Origin: Cladobotryum mycophilum
Lineage: Eukaryota; Ascomycota; Sordariomycetes; Hypocreales; Hypocreaceae
Assembly (NCBI GenBank): GCA_036429605.1
Contig: JAVFKD010000004.1
Span: 4,588,001 to 4,652,000 of the forward strand
DNA: 64,000 bases
Direction of reading: 5' to 3'
Of this stretch, positions 1-9,470 are shown piece by piece; within the stretch, counting starts at the first letter, position 1; every line of letters begins with the position of its first letter. A model generated the notes under the pieces. It was not told the origin of the DNA and ran no database searches. It worked only from the letters and a program-made list of their open reading frames with translations. The translations under genes and the position numbers were made by a program.

Positions 1-2274
1 AGCCGAGTACAAAACGAAAATATTGACCAATGCAATAGGTCAGACGGTGTATACAGAAGATTCCAGCAGGAACAAAGTGTGGCGGACGTACGATGTCGCG
101 GGTCGTCTGAAGACCCTAAGATCCATCTCTGCCGACGAAGAGACCACCACTTCTTCGGTCGACAACGTGGAATACTCTGAAGACGGCAAAATAACACTGA
201 TACGCTATGGCAACGAATCGCACACCACGCATGAGTATGACACGACCACACGGAGATTAGTCAAGACATGCACCAAACTCAAAGACAGAACCAGAGTAGA
301 AGAAGTCTCATACATGTACGATTGTCTAGGAAGGGTGATTTACAAAGCCAACCAAGCCCATAAAACCGTGTTTTTCGACAAGAGTGTTGTCTCGCCGTCA
401 CAGGAATTCCGATACGACGCTCTAGGGCAATTGATCGAGGCCACAGGTCGTGAGCAGGTTGAGATTTCCAACGGCGGGCAAAAGCGCCTCCGCCCGTTTG
501 ACGCAGCTTCTGGGCCGCGGAACCAAGTGCTCGGAGACGGATCTCAGCTTGTCGAATACGTCGAAACATATGAATATGATGTCGCCGGGAACATTGTCAA
601 GTTACACCACACCCCGCGAACAGCAAAGGATTACACGGGCTGGACTCGAAAGTACACGTACGAGGAACCCAGTTGCATCGATAAAGAAGCCACCAGCAAC
701 AGATTAACAAGAACTGCGATTCGTGATACAGAAGAGGTGTATCGGTACTGCGGCGACGGGGGTCAGAGTGGCTGCATTACCTCGGTCCCAGGCTATTCAG
801 CCCTAACATGGGATCACAATGACAAGCTTCGTTCGTTTTCTACTCAAAAAGTCAGAGATGGTGCAACACCCGAGACGACTTGGTACATTTATAATGCACA
901 GGGAGAACGGGTGCGCAAAGTCACGGATCGCTACGCATCACATACTGATTCTTCACCGCCGACAAAGAGCAAGGAGACGCGCTATCTTCCATTACAGGAT
1001 GTCTTCATCAGATACAAAGGTGATGGGATATCGATATCTCGCAGCATAACGACCACAAGCGTTGGCGACTCAAGCATCAGCAACAAACCGATGGCCTTGT
1101 TGGAGCTTGACTCCAGCAGCGAGCAGCTTCTGGTTCGGTACCAGGCAAGCGAGAACCTCGAGCTGAGCAACAGCGGTCAAGTAATCTCGTATGAAGAGTA
1201 TTCTCCCTACGGAGCCAGCACGTACCAAGCTCTGGTCAAGGGGTGCCTCGCAAGTACCGGTTCATGGGCTACCAAAGGGACTGTGAGAGTGGGCTCTATA
1301 TCTGCGGCGAGAGATACTACTGCCCATGGCTCGGGAGGTGGCTATCGCCTGACCCGATTGGCATAGCGGATGGTCTCAATCTTTATAGATATGTGGGAAA
1401 CGACCCCATCAACTTTGACGACCCGCAAGGCATGGCTAGGGGGAAGGAAAGGGGGCCCTCCACGAGTGCCATACCAAAGGACCGGACGCCAAAGCCGAAG
1501 CAGGAAAACAACAGCGGGAACAGCTCAGGGCAAGGAGCTTCCGGCCCGAGCTCAGCTGATCCGGTTGCTGGTTCGAGTGGTGGCAAGGTGGATCCAAAGG
1601 ATGTCCAAGAAGCAATCGAAAGCATAGATCTGGAATTAGTCAATGGAGCAATGCAATCTCGGTCCACGTATCTCGACACAAAAGAGATTGGGCTGAACGA
1701 CATATGGTGGACGCAAGACTCGATCGGCCGAAGCATGTACGATCCACAGGAAGGCAGAGGGAAGGACGTGTACGCTGCACAGGGGGAACTAAGGGGTAGA
1801 GTCAAGACGTTGGAGAAGGAGGGCAGCATTCCTCGGACAGCGAATGAGAACGCCGCAGAAGCCTTTCAGCAGCATTTTGGTCGGGTAATCGTAGGACCAG
1901 ACAGTAACGGGGGTAAAAACTACCACTCCTGGGACAACCGACGCCTCTGGGTGATGAAGAATTCATTAAACAAATATACAAAGGCCACGGTATACATTGG
2001 ACCAGACAAGGCGACGGCCAAGGAGTACGGCGCAGAGGGGGACATTCACCAAGTCACGGAGTTTAGTCGGGTTTGGGGCATCAAGGAGCATCTCGACAAG
2101 TTTTCCGACAGCATCAAGAACTCGAAGGGCGTCAAGTTCCTCAGGGCCATGAAGTCGAGGATTACAATGAAGCTGAATGAGGAATTCCTCAAAAACAAGG
2201 GGGCGTCAAAGGACACGACCAAGGACGGGCGGCAGGCACCGCTTGTCAGGAGCAAACCACCACGAAACCCCTGA
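1..2274 (+). CDS. Rhs/YD-repeat protein, Tc toxin C-like, 5'-truncated, one frame break
   Basis: The reading frame is open at base 1, so the N-terminus lies outside the window. The part up to about 1240 carries YD-repeats (YDVAGRL, YEYDVAGNIVKL) and the segment FRYDALGQLIEATGRE, a signature of Tc-complex C subunits. From 1243 another frame continues with the Rhs-associated core (YRFMGYQRDCESGLY, LGRWLSPDP, LYRYVGNDPINFDDPQG) and then a variable C-terminal region to the stop at 2274. In bacterial TcC/Rhs proteins the core ends the encapsulating shell and the variable tail is the released effector. Here the tail has a Gly/Ser/Pro-rich linker, then a globular part with a QDSIG motif and a DNRRLW motif. 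The frame changes at the G4 run 1240-1243 (one base short), through mutation or a sequencing error. TcC-like genes in fungi are usually interpreted as bacterial acquisitions. The family call is secure; activity of this copy is unknown. Confidence 0.85.
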
Positions 2275-2510
2275 GAATGTTGTAGTTTAAAAGGGGGAGA
2301 GGGGGAGGAGGAGGGCATGAAACAGTACGTAGCAAAAGAAAGTATAATGCACCCCATCAAAAACAAAAACAAAGACTTTTTTCTATTACAGGGAGTAGTG
2401 TTCATTAGTACTTGTGAAATCCTCATAGAGTTGCTGCTTTGCCATCCAATCCTTCTTGATGACTTTGAGATTCGTCCCGTTCACACGGTCTCCTGCCAAC
2501 AGGAGTCAAT

Positions 2511-2599
2511 GGTTCCGTGGTCTAGTTGGTTATGACATTTCGTTAACAGCTCAGTTGACACCACCGAAAAGGTCCCCGGTTCGAGCCCGGGCGGAATCA
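2511..2599 (+). tRNA. tRNA-Val(AAC): tRNA-Val (anticodon AAC) with 15-nt intron
   Basis: A full cloverleaf folds. The acceptor stem GGTTCCG (2511-2517) pairs with CGGAATC (2592-2598), and the discriminator is A2599. The anticodon stem TTTCG (2538-2542) pairs with CGAAA (2565-2569). The anticodon AAC lies at 2545-2547. The T-arm is CCCGG-TTCGAGC-CCGGG (2575-2591). A 15-nt intron (2549-2563) sits one base 3' of the anticodon, the standard eukaryotic position. A Pol III terminator T5 follows at 2605-2609. No CCA is encoded, as expected for a eukaryotic nuclear tRNA. Confidence 0.95.
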
Positions 2600-2609
2600 C
2601 TCTCTTTTT

Positions 2610-3737
2610 GTCGTGATCTAGAAGAGATGGTGGAATAAATGGATTTTGCTTATTTATTTATCCTCATGTTTTTTGGTCCTTTTTCTTTTTCTTTCGTTTA
2701 ATTATTCATTGGTTAGAAATGAATAGCATTGTTTCAGTCTTGCATGAGGCGTATAAGTCAAATGAAATGGTGTGCTGCGAAAGAGACTGCTACCCTGGAA
2801 AGGAATGAATTCAAGACAACAAACAATGTACGCCCAGAAGGCTATCGAACCACTGTTTTTGTCCATTTACAATACTTATTTTTATATTTATTCTACTTGG
2901 TGTAGGGACAGAAACACTCATTTCTTGATGTACTAGTAGGATAATGAAATCCTATTCTAGGTTAAACTTATCATTTAGGGTACCCATGGATCTGAAGCTT
3001 CACTATAGTAGTACTCATCTGTCCGTGATAACCAAAAAGCGTATATGATGGATGACGAGAGCCATATCATCAGTTCCCTAACTATGAATTGCGAGAATGA
3101 TTAGAATTAGTGTAAAATCCATACATGCAAAAAGGTCATGTTTGCTCTGTGTAACGCACAAATGTATAATCCGTTGTGCTACGTACCGCCATGAGCATTT
3201 TGGTTCTACAATCGCATCTGATTTAGTTGGAGGTTCATGTCTAGGACGCTGTGGCGATAATTGATGCTTCCCTGACACGGCATCTTAAATTCGATAGAGT
3301 AGGGGAAAGTATGCCAGTGTTTACATCTCACGAGCCGCTAAACCTTGCATATGTTCAAGGTTCTCTTCTATAGGTAGGCACCCATAGACCATCCATGGAT
3401 AGGTGTTCTTACGTCGGGTCCCAGCGCAGCATCAGTGCCCGCTGTGTCAACACCACTGGAGATTATGCTTTAGGCGTGTCTCAGCGCTGTAAAAATGCAA
3501 CCATAGTGGAAAGACTACCTATTAAGGTAATCATTATCTGAGTCTTGATCAAACTCAACCTAGACATCAAAGTTTTTTGCCGTAAGCTTACGACCATAGC
3601 TTTTGCATTTCTTTTATAAGGATGGTCGTCGATCCTCTTACTTGGACTTGTTTACATCCTCGGGTCTCTTCTTTAATAACCTGCAGTGCTGAAAAATAAA
3701 AACTCCCTGAGCCATCGTCATCATCACCAAAAACATC
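2610..3737. other. Gene-free interval with GH105 promoter
   Basis: No convincing coding sequence is seen in either strand. The interval is moderately A+T-rich, without an obvious tandem repeat. The last few hundred bases must hold the promoter and 5' leader of the GH105 gene starting at 3738. Confidence 0.5.
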
Positions 3738-5039
3738 ATGATGCATCGCGTCGCCCTCTATGTGGTGGCCCTGTGCGGCCTCCTTGCGACAGCTATGCGG
3801 CCGCCGCCCAAAACAATAGGCCCCCTCACTAGGTTTTCCTTTTCAAACGCCATGCTGATGAGCATCATGGAGCGGAAGCAGGGCATCGTCTCGTCCGGCG
3901 CGCCCACCAGCACCCTCGAGAGCGGGTTCCTGGCCCTCGCCATGGAAAACACGATGCGGTACTACCCAACCCTGGACAAAATATACACACATTACCTGGA
4001 CCGAATCTTGGATACCGTCTCTCTGCCTCTGGGAAACGAGACAAAGGATGCGCAGATGCCGCTTGATCGCTTCTCCGTCGCCACGGCCATCTTCGACAGC
4101 GACCCGGATATGGCTGGTGTTTCGGCCATCCAGACCTCTGCGTTCCTGGCCATGGAGCAATCCCTTGGCTTACAGCCTCGCAACGCCGACGGGGGGCTGT
4201 GGTATTACGTCTACCCGAACTGGAGCTACCTGGACGGCATGTTCTCCCTTTTGCCATACATGTCCCTGTACGGCTATTACACGAAATACATGCAGGCCGA
4301 CGATATCAAGCACCAGATTCGTCTCCTCGCCCAGCACTGCGCGCATCCGTCCGGCCTGCTGGTCCACGGATACGACTTTAGTCGCACCGCCGTATGGGCG
4401 AACAAAGAAACAGGCGGCAGCCCCTATGTCTGGAGTCGCTCCCTGGGCTGGTTCGTCCTTGGCTTGGTGCAGACGTACGAGCGCCTCGACTGCGGTGGCC
4501 AGAGACACACCTTTGGCGACTATCCCAGGCTGCCCGTGTGCGATGAGATTAAAAACACCACTGTGCCGATCCTGAAAAACCTCATCAACTACGCCCACCC
4601 GGAGCATGGCGTTTGGTGGCAGCTCACTACCTTGGGAGGCTCGCAAGGGAACTTTCTCGAGAGCTCTGGCACGGCTCTCTTCACCGCGGCCCTCTTCAAG
4701 GCGATACGCGTCGGCATGGTTAAGCGTCGCGGCGGTACGGCAGCCGACTTTAGGCGTGCGGCCTTCAAGGCCTACGGGTACATGGTTCAAAACTTCTTGA
4801 CGTGGGAGGAGGACGGGTCGGTTGGGTATAACATGACGGTGTCGGTCTGCAGCCTCAACTCGACGGCGTCGTATGACTACTACACGACGCGACCCATCGT
4901 GGAGAACGGCTTGCTCGGGGAGGCGGCGTTTGTGCTTGCGTCTCTTGAAAGAGAAAGAGTGTTTGGACTGAAATGCGAGTATTCGTATGACGACAAAATT
5001 GATGCATATGGTAAAAAGATCCGCTATTTGTGCATTTAG
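3738..5039 (+). CDS. Secreted GH105 (unsaturated rhamnogalacturonyl hydrolase-like)
   Basis: A single-exon protein of 433 aa starts with a typical signal peptide (residues 1 to about 19). The body has the alpha/alpha-barrel signatures of GH88/GH105: NWSYLDGMFSLLPYMSLYG, WSRSLGWFVLGLV (the usual family form is W(A/G)RGNGW), ESSGTALFTAAL and ENGLLGEAAFVLAS near the end. GH105 enzymes remove unsaturated uronic acid from oligosaccharides made by pectin or rhamnogalacturonan lyases. The length fits the family. The RGNGW block reads RSLGW here, so substrate preference may differ. The adjacent downstream gene on the same strand is a Zn2Cys6 regulator, which might control it, but only proximity supports this. 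The start at 3738 is directly followed by a second ATG. Confidence 0.82.
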   Translation: MMHRVALYVVALCGLLATAMRPPPKTIGPLTRFSFSNAMLMSIMERKQGIVSSGAPTSTLESGFLALAMENTMRYYPTLDKIYTHYLDRILDTVSLPLGNETKDAQMPLDRFSVATAIFDSDPDMAGVSAIQTSAFLAMEQSLGLQPRNADGGLWYYVYPNWSYLDGMFSLLPYMSLYGYYTKYMQADDIKHQIRLLAQHCAHPSGLLVHGYDFSRTAVWANKETGGSPYVWSRSLGWFVLGLVQTYERLDCGGQRHTFGDYPRLPVCDEIKNTTVPILKNLINYAHPEHGVWWQLTTLGGSQGNFLESSGTALFTAALFKAIRVGMVKRRGGTAADFRRAAFKAYGYMVQNFLTWEEDGSVGYNMTVSVCSLNSTASYDYYTTRPIVENGLLGEAAFVLASLERERVFGLKCEYSYDDKIDAYGKKIRYLCI

Positions 5040-5296
5040 CCTATTTGCAACCACCGTTGTTACTGGACCTCTGCTCGGGCTGTCTGTCTGGAACGGGTGT
5101 TTTTTTATTCTATTCTAAAGAATGCCCAGCGTTTCTTTAATCATGATTGTTGATTAATAATCAAATAATGAATAATATTTAGCCTTGGCCTTGAAACCCG
5201 CGAATCCTTCCGGATCCACCTCTGCTTTCGGCCATACATAATCACTGCTCCTCAACTTCTCAACGCAGCATGGGTTGCTGGTGGGCCGTTTGAACC

Positions 5297-6538
5297 ATGT
5301 CGACTCCGGCAAAGCCGCACAACGTTTGTCACGGTTGTCGATCGAGAAAGAAGAAATGCGATGTGCGAACATGATGACACCTTGGCTAAAGGGCAAAGGA
5401 CTCATAGGCTGACATGATGCAACGCAGGGACATCGACCGATATGCTCATCGTGTCTGAAGCGCGGCGAGGCGTGTTTTTTTGAACGAGATTATGAGGCCC
5501 AATATCCCGGGGGCGCATTTACGCCTGGTGTTTTGGCTGATGTCGTGGCCGATGTGCCTCATCATCAGAGTTGGGATGCGTGGCCGACAGGCGATTTTCA
5601 TGACCCCAACATACCAAGCCAGCCGGGCTCGATCCTAAACGAGATGTCCATTGGCAGCACCTACGAATGGATAACATCTAGCAATGGCTCTTTCGCATCC
5701 CCATTTCAAGGCCCGACTACTGTGCTGCATAATCTCCCAACACCGCAGGGCTCAAACTCACCCATGACGCCCGTCTCACTGCCCTCGGAAAATATGCAAC
5801 TTGAGATGATCGATTTATTCTTCGAAAAGTTCTATCAATATATGCCCGTGATTCACAAACCGACGCTGCTATCCAACATCAAGTCTAACGGCGTGGAGGG
5901 AGTATCGCCAGCTTTGCTCCTCGCCATCATGGCCGTGTCCGCAGGCGCGCATCCCGATGACCAGATCCGACAGTCACAGCTGTCATGGTTTGAAGAAGCG
6001 AGAGCCCGGGTGATCAAAGACATGCCCTCGCCAGACAATGCGCTTCAAACACTGCAGGCGGCGGTTCTCACCATCTACCAAGCCATGATTGTGACCGACT
6101 ACTCGGGCACACTGCTGATGCTGGGCGAAGCATGGAGGAAAGCTGTTGCCATCGGCTGCGTTCGGGATGCTAAGAAGAAGCACAGAACCATGCCTGCGCT
6201 TGGATCTTGCCTTACTGGGAATTGGATAGTGATGGAGGAGAGCAAGAGAGTCGCGTGGATGCTCTTCATCCTCGACCGAGGAATGTGTTTCCCCATTGGG
6301 CTTGCGCATGCGATTGATGATCGACAACTAAAAATCGACTTGCCAATGGCGGAAGAATCCTTTCAGAGTATGGAGGAGCCGCTCGAAGGTGTCGGGATTC
6401 GTTATGTGCAGGATCTGGACGGGTTTGTCACTGCCATCCAAGAACAGAGTCGCCGAGGCCGGACATCACTCTTTCAGTACCTCATCCTAGCCTATTCGCT
6501 TCTCGGCCAGATCAGCGCGGCGATAGACTACGCGGATT

Positions 6539-6569
<31 letters not shown>

Positions 6570-7256
6570 ACAGCGAAAGTCTGTGCTCAAGACTCTCGGT
6601 TCTCGCCTTGTCAGGATCCGCCTGATGCTGCCGCGTTCTGCGACGGAGCTCTGCGCTGCGCAACGACATGACTTTTCGTACGTTTTTTGGCTGAATGCTG
6701 TCATGAGCACATGCACGATCCTCCTGCACCACCGGCCAGTTCCAGAACACATTACGTCCGAGAGGACTAGCGAGATGGAGGTACACTGGCCGTACTGTGT
6801 GGCTGCGGCGCGTGGGATAGTCGCTGCTATACGCGATGCATCTCGCGCATCTGTCGACTATGTCAACAATGCACATTTAGCAAGTCTACTCTTTACGGCC
6901 TCTAGAATCTTGATAATCGAATATTACTCCACCTCATCCTCCCTCTCGCCCTCCTCCGCCGCCCAGACAAGACCGTCATCTGGCCTTTCTCCTTCTTCTC
7001 CTCCTCACCCCCACCAGCAGCAGCATCCGAGACCCCGCACTACGCGATGATCTCCAGGTTCTCGCCATGGTCTTTGGTCACATGAGACAGGCGATTGGCG
7101 GAGTGGGCAGGAAATTCGCCAGGGGAATGTGCTTCTACCTGCGCGAGGGGGTACTTAGCGCGCGAGTCAAAGGCAGGGGGTGCGATGGATCTACTCAGGA
7201 CGTGCGACATGTGGAACACTGTTGCAGATGACGACGACATGCTCGTCCCACCGTGA
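5297..7256 (+). CDS. Zn2Cys6 transcription factor with fungal_trans domain; C-terminus frame-disrupted
   Basis: Exon 1 is 5297-5362, the intron 5363-5427 (GTGCGA...CTGAC...CAG) and exon 2 starts at 5428. Splicing joins a perfect binuclear cluster, C-X2-C-X6-C-X6-C-X2-C-X6-C, with basic residues RSRKKK after the second Cys; the intron splits it after the third Cys. The frame then runs to a stop at 7050 through a fungal-specific regulatory domain and a poly-Asp tract encoded by a GAC repeat near 6540. Past that stop the other frames continue recognisable C-terminal coding sequence: DPALRDDLQVLAMVFGHM around 7031-7084, FYLREG near 7130-7149, and MDLLRTCDMWNTVADDDD, which ends at TGA 7254-7256. 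Two frame changes near 7008-7030 and 7147-7166 therefore break the tail. DNA-binding function is clear; targets are unknown. Confidence 0.85.
6540..6569 (+). repeat. GAC trinucleotide microsatellite encoding poly-Asp
   Basis: About nine to ten GAC units lie inside the Zn2Cys6 gene and encode an acidic run. It is in frame, so length changes would not break the gene. Confidence 0.9.
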
Positions 7257-7468
7257 ATTTAGGCAAGGGGGGTTCGTTTTTGTTTTTTTCTTTCCCTGTT
7301 TTGGAAATTCATGACTTCATTAATGTTGGGTGTGTATGTATGTGTGTACTACAGAATCAAGGCTACCTGAAGCAAGACAAAAAAGAAGAAAAAGAAAAAA
7401 AAGAATACTGCCAAAAGAAGAATAAACCAAAAAAAAGATTTCCGCTTTACTATCCTATCCCTTGAGCT

Positions 7469-8296
7469 TTAGAAAGTGAGTGGATCTCTAGAATCACCAG
7501 CGCGGCCACCGCCGTTTGACTCAATCACGCCAGCCGTGGTAAAGGCATCCTTCATGCAGTAAATGTACGCCTCGGCAACGTCCTCGGGCTTGCCAATCGT
7601 TCCCGTGATGGTGGCCTTCTTGTAGCTCTCTATCACCTGGGGCAGGCGCTCCTCCGGAATGTCGCCCCAGAGCTCGGTGTAGATGGCTCCCGGCTCGACG
7701 CAGTTGACGCGTATGGGCCGTAGGTCGACAGCGAAGCCGCGGGCGAGGGCCTCTGTGGCGCCGCCGTTGCTAGCGATGACGGCCCAGTTGGGGCTGGGCC
7801 GCCAGGTGTTGATGCCGCCGGTGAGGGTGAGGGAGCTGCGGACGCAGTTGTTCATGTAAGGGGTGAGGTGCTTGGCCAGCATGATGCCGCCGATCTGGCG
7901 CACCATGTTGGTGGCGTGGATGTCGGCGACGGTCATGTCCTTGAGGCCCTTGAACCGCAGGCTGTCCCCCGCGGTGAAGACGACGTGGTCGAGCTTGCCG
8001 TCCCTGGTGGCGAACTCGAGCAGCTGGATGATGTTCCCTTCAATGGTCTCCTGGTTCGAGAGGTCGCACGTCTTGGCCAGGATGCCGTTGTCCGCCGAGA
8101 GGCCCGTGGCCTGGGCATGCTCCTCCAGCCGGGCGACGGCGACGTCGAGCTTGGTCTGGTTGGAGCTGCTGAGGATGATGGTGGCGCCGTGCTCGAGCGC
8201 CGCCTCGGCGACGCAGAAGCCTATGCCGGAGGAGCCGCCGAGGATGAGGACGCGCTGGTCCTGGAGTTTGTTGATGTACTTGAGGGCGGAAGGCAT
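7469..8296 (-). CDS. Atypical short-chain dehydrogenase/reductase (SDR)
   Basis: The protein has 275 aa and one exon. The nucleotide-binding Rossmann motif is clear: VLILGGSSGIG (residues 17-26). An acidic CDLS segment at about 77-80 and FTAG at 107-110 (the NNAG position) follow. The substrate-side block reads LTLTGG...PSPNWAVIASNGGATEALARGFAVDLRPIRVN, and no canonical Tyr-x-x-x-Lys pair is present there. A fungal SDR subgroup with the same 'W.....GG..E.L.RG.A.DL.PIRVN' layout exists, so this is a family trait rather than damage. Function is unclear: a non-canonical oxidoreductase or binding protein. It is convergent with the Zn2Cys6 gene. The stop lies at 7469 and the start at 8296 is the first in-frame ATG. 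Confidence 0.8.
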   Translation of the reverse strand: MPSALKYINKLQDQRVLILGGSSGIGFCVAEAALEHGATIILSSSNQTKLDVAVARLEEHAQATGLSADNGILAKTCDLSNQETIEGNIIQLLEFATRDGKLDHVVFTAGDSLRFKGLKDMTVADIHATNMVRQIGGIMLAKHLTPYMNNCVRSSLTLTGGINTWRPSPNWAVIASNGGATEALARGFAVDLRPIRVNCVEPGAIYTELWGDIPEERLPQVIESYKKATITGTIGKPEDVAEAYIYCMKDAFTTAGVIESNGGGRAGDSRDPLTF

Positions 8297-8329
8297 GGTT
8301 GTTATGAGGTGTGGAAGATTATATGTATA

Positions 8330-8332
<3 letters not shown>

Positions 8333-8369
<37 letters not shown>
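8333..8369 (+). repeat. GA dinucleotide microsatellite in SDR leader
   Basis: An uninterrupted (GA)n tract of about 18 units lies 37-73 bp upstream of the SDR start. On the coding strand it is a CT-rich leader, common in fungal promoters. Confidence 0.9.
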
Positions 8370-8378
<9 letters not shown>

Positions 8379-8534
8379 GGAGACGGAAAGAGAAAAGATG
8401 CTTATTGGTGTATAAGAAGGAAGAGTAGTAGTATTAATGACAAGGTTGATGATGAGTGAACTGCTTGTGTAAAGAAGATGTCTGATGCTCAATTGTCTGG
8501 AGAGTTGTTACCTCAAGGTCCCTTCGACTGCTAC

Positions 8535-8541
8535 TTATATA
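8535..8541 (-). promoter_or_regulatory. Putative TATA box of the SDR gene
   Basis: TATATAA on the minus strand lies about 240 bp upstream of the SDR ATG, with the CT-rich leader between them. Confidence 0.4.
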
Positions 8542-8835
8542 GATATTCAGGGCAGATCCGAAGTCGTGATGTTTCATCCGCCGCACATCATCACATCCAC
8601 TTACAAGACCTCAATACCTCCTCCCTCTCCCCCTTCCGTCCCCTCCGTCCCGCATCGTCCTGTTCCAGCCCTACAAGGCCCCCAGCATACCTAATCACCT
8701 ACATGGCATGACAAACCCGCCCCATGAGTTTCCAAGGGCGGGAAGACAAAGCAAAGACCCATGTCGTCGCCGACGCTAAGATAGGGAGGGAAATGCGGCG
8801 ATGACTACGGTGGCACGTTGGATGGGCTGTGTAAA

Positions 8836-9470
8836 TCGTGCAAATATATTTTTTCGATATAATTCAATATATTAATGTTTTTATTAAATTATTAATTTAG
8901 TAGTGTTTTTAGTACTCATAATTAAATATTAAATATATATATATATATATTAACAATTACTAGACTTTTAATTAGCCTAGTATTTAAGTTGCTTATATGA
9001 ATTTAATTATAAATTTAAGTAATTATTAGTATTTTATTTATTTAAACTATCATACATACATCTATTAAACTTAATCTATGTAACTATGCAATATACTAAA
9101 ATATACTAAAATATTTATATTTTCTTTTAGCTAAATCACATAACGTAATTACTTAAACTATTAACATTAATATCGTTAAATACTGAAATCAGGACATTGA
9201 ATACCTAGCTAAGACTACCTAGGCGGTGTATCATACAATTAACTAGATTATAACAAATAAATATATACGTAATAGCTTAAACAAATAATAATGCTTATAG
9301 CTAACTGAATGTATAGTTAATTTTATATAAGGAACTTAAGTGCTAAGCTGATTAAGGATATGCTGATTAAGAATACAATATGAATTAATTAATAATTAAT
9401 TAGTTAATTATAAGCACTACAAGCGCTATACTTATAGTAGCTAGAGTACTAGAATGTAATGAGTTAGTGA
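8836..9470. repeat. Extremely A+T-rich block, probable RIP-mutated relic
   Basis: This stretch of about 635 bp is far richer in A+T and TpA than its flanks. It contains an (AT)n run near 8935-8950 and many short TTAATTA-like motifs, and it has no open reading frame. Sharp compositional edges near 8836 and 9470 suggest a repeat degraded by repeat-induced point mutation. The original element cannot be recognised. Confidence 0.6.

Noticed and set aside
4170..5054. Long antisense open frame opposite the GH105 gene
   Set aside because: It has no family motifs and its length follows from G+C-rich codon use of the sense gene.
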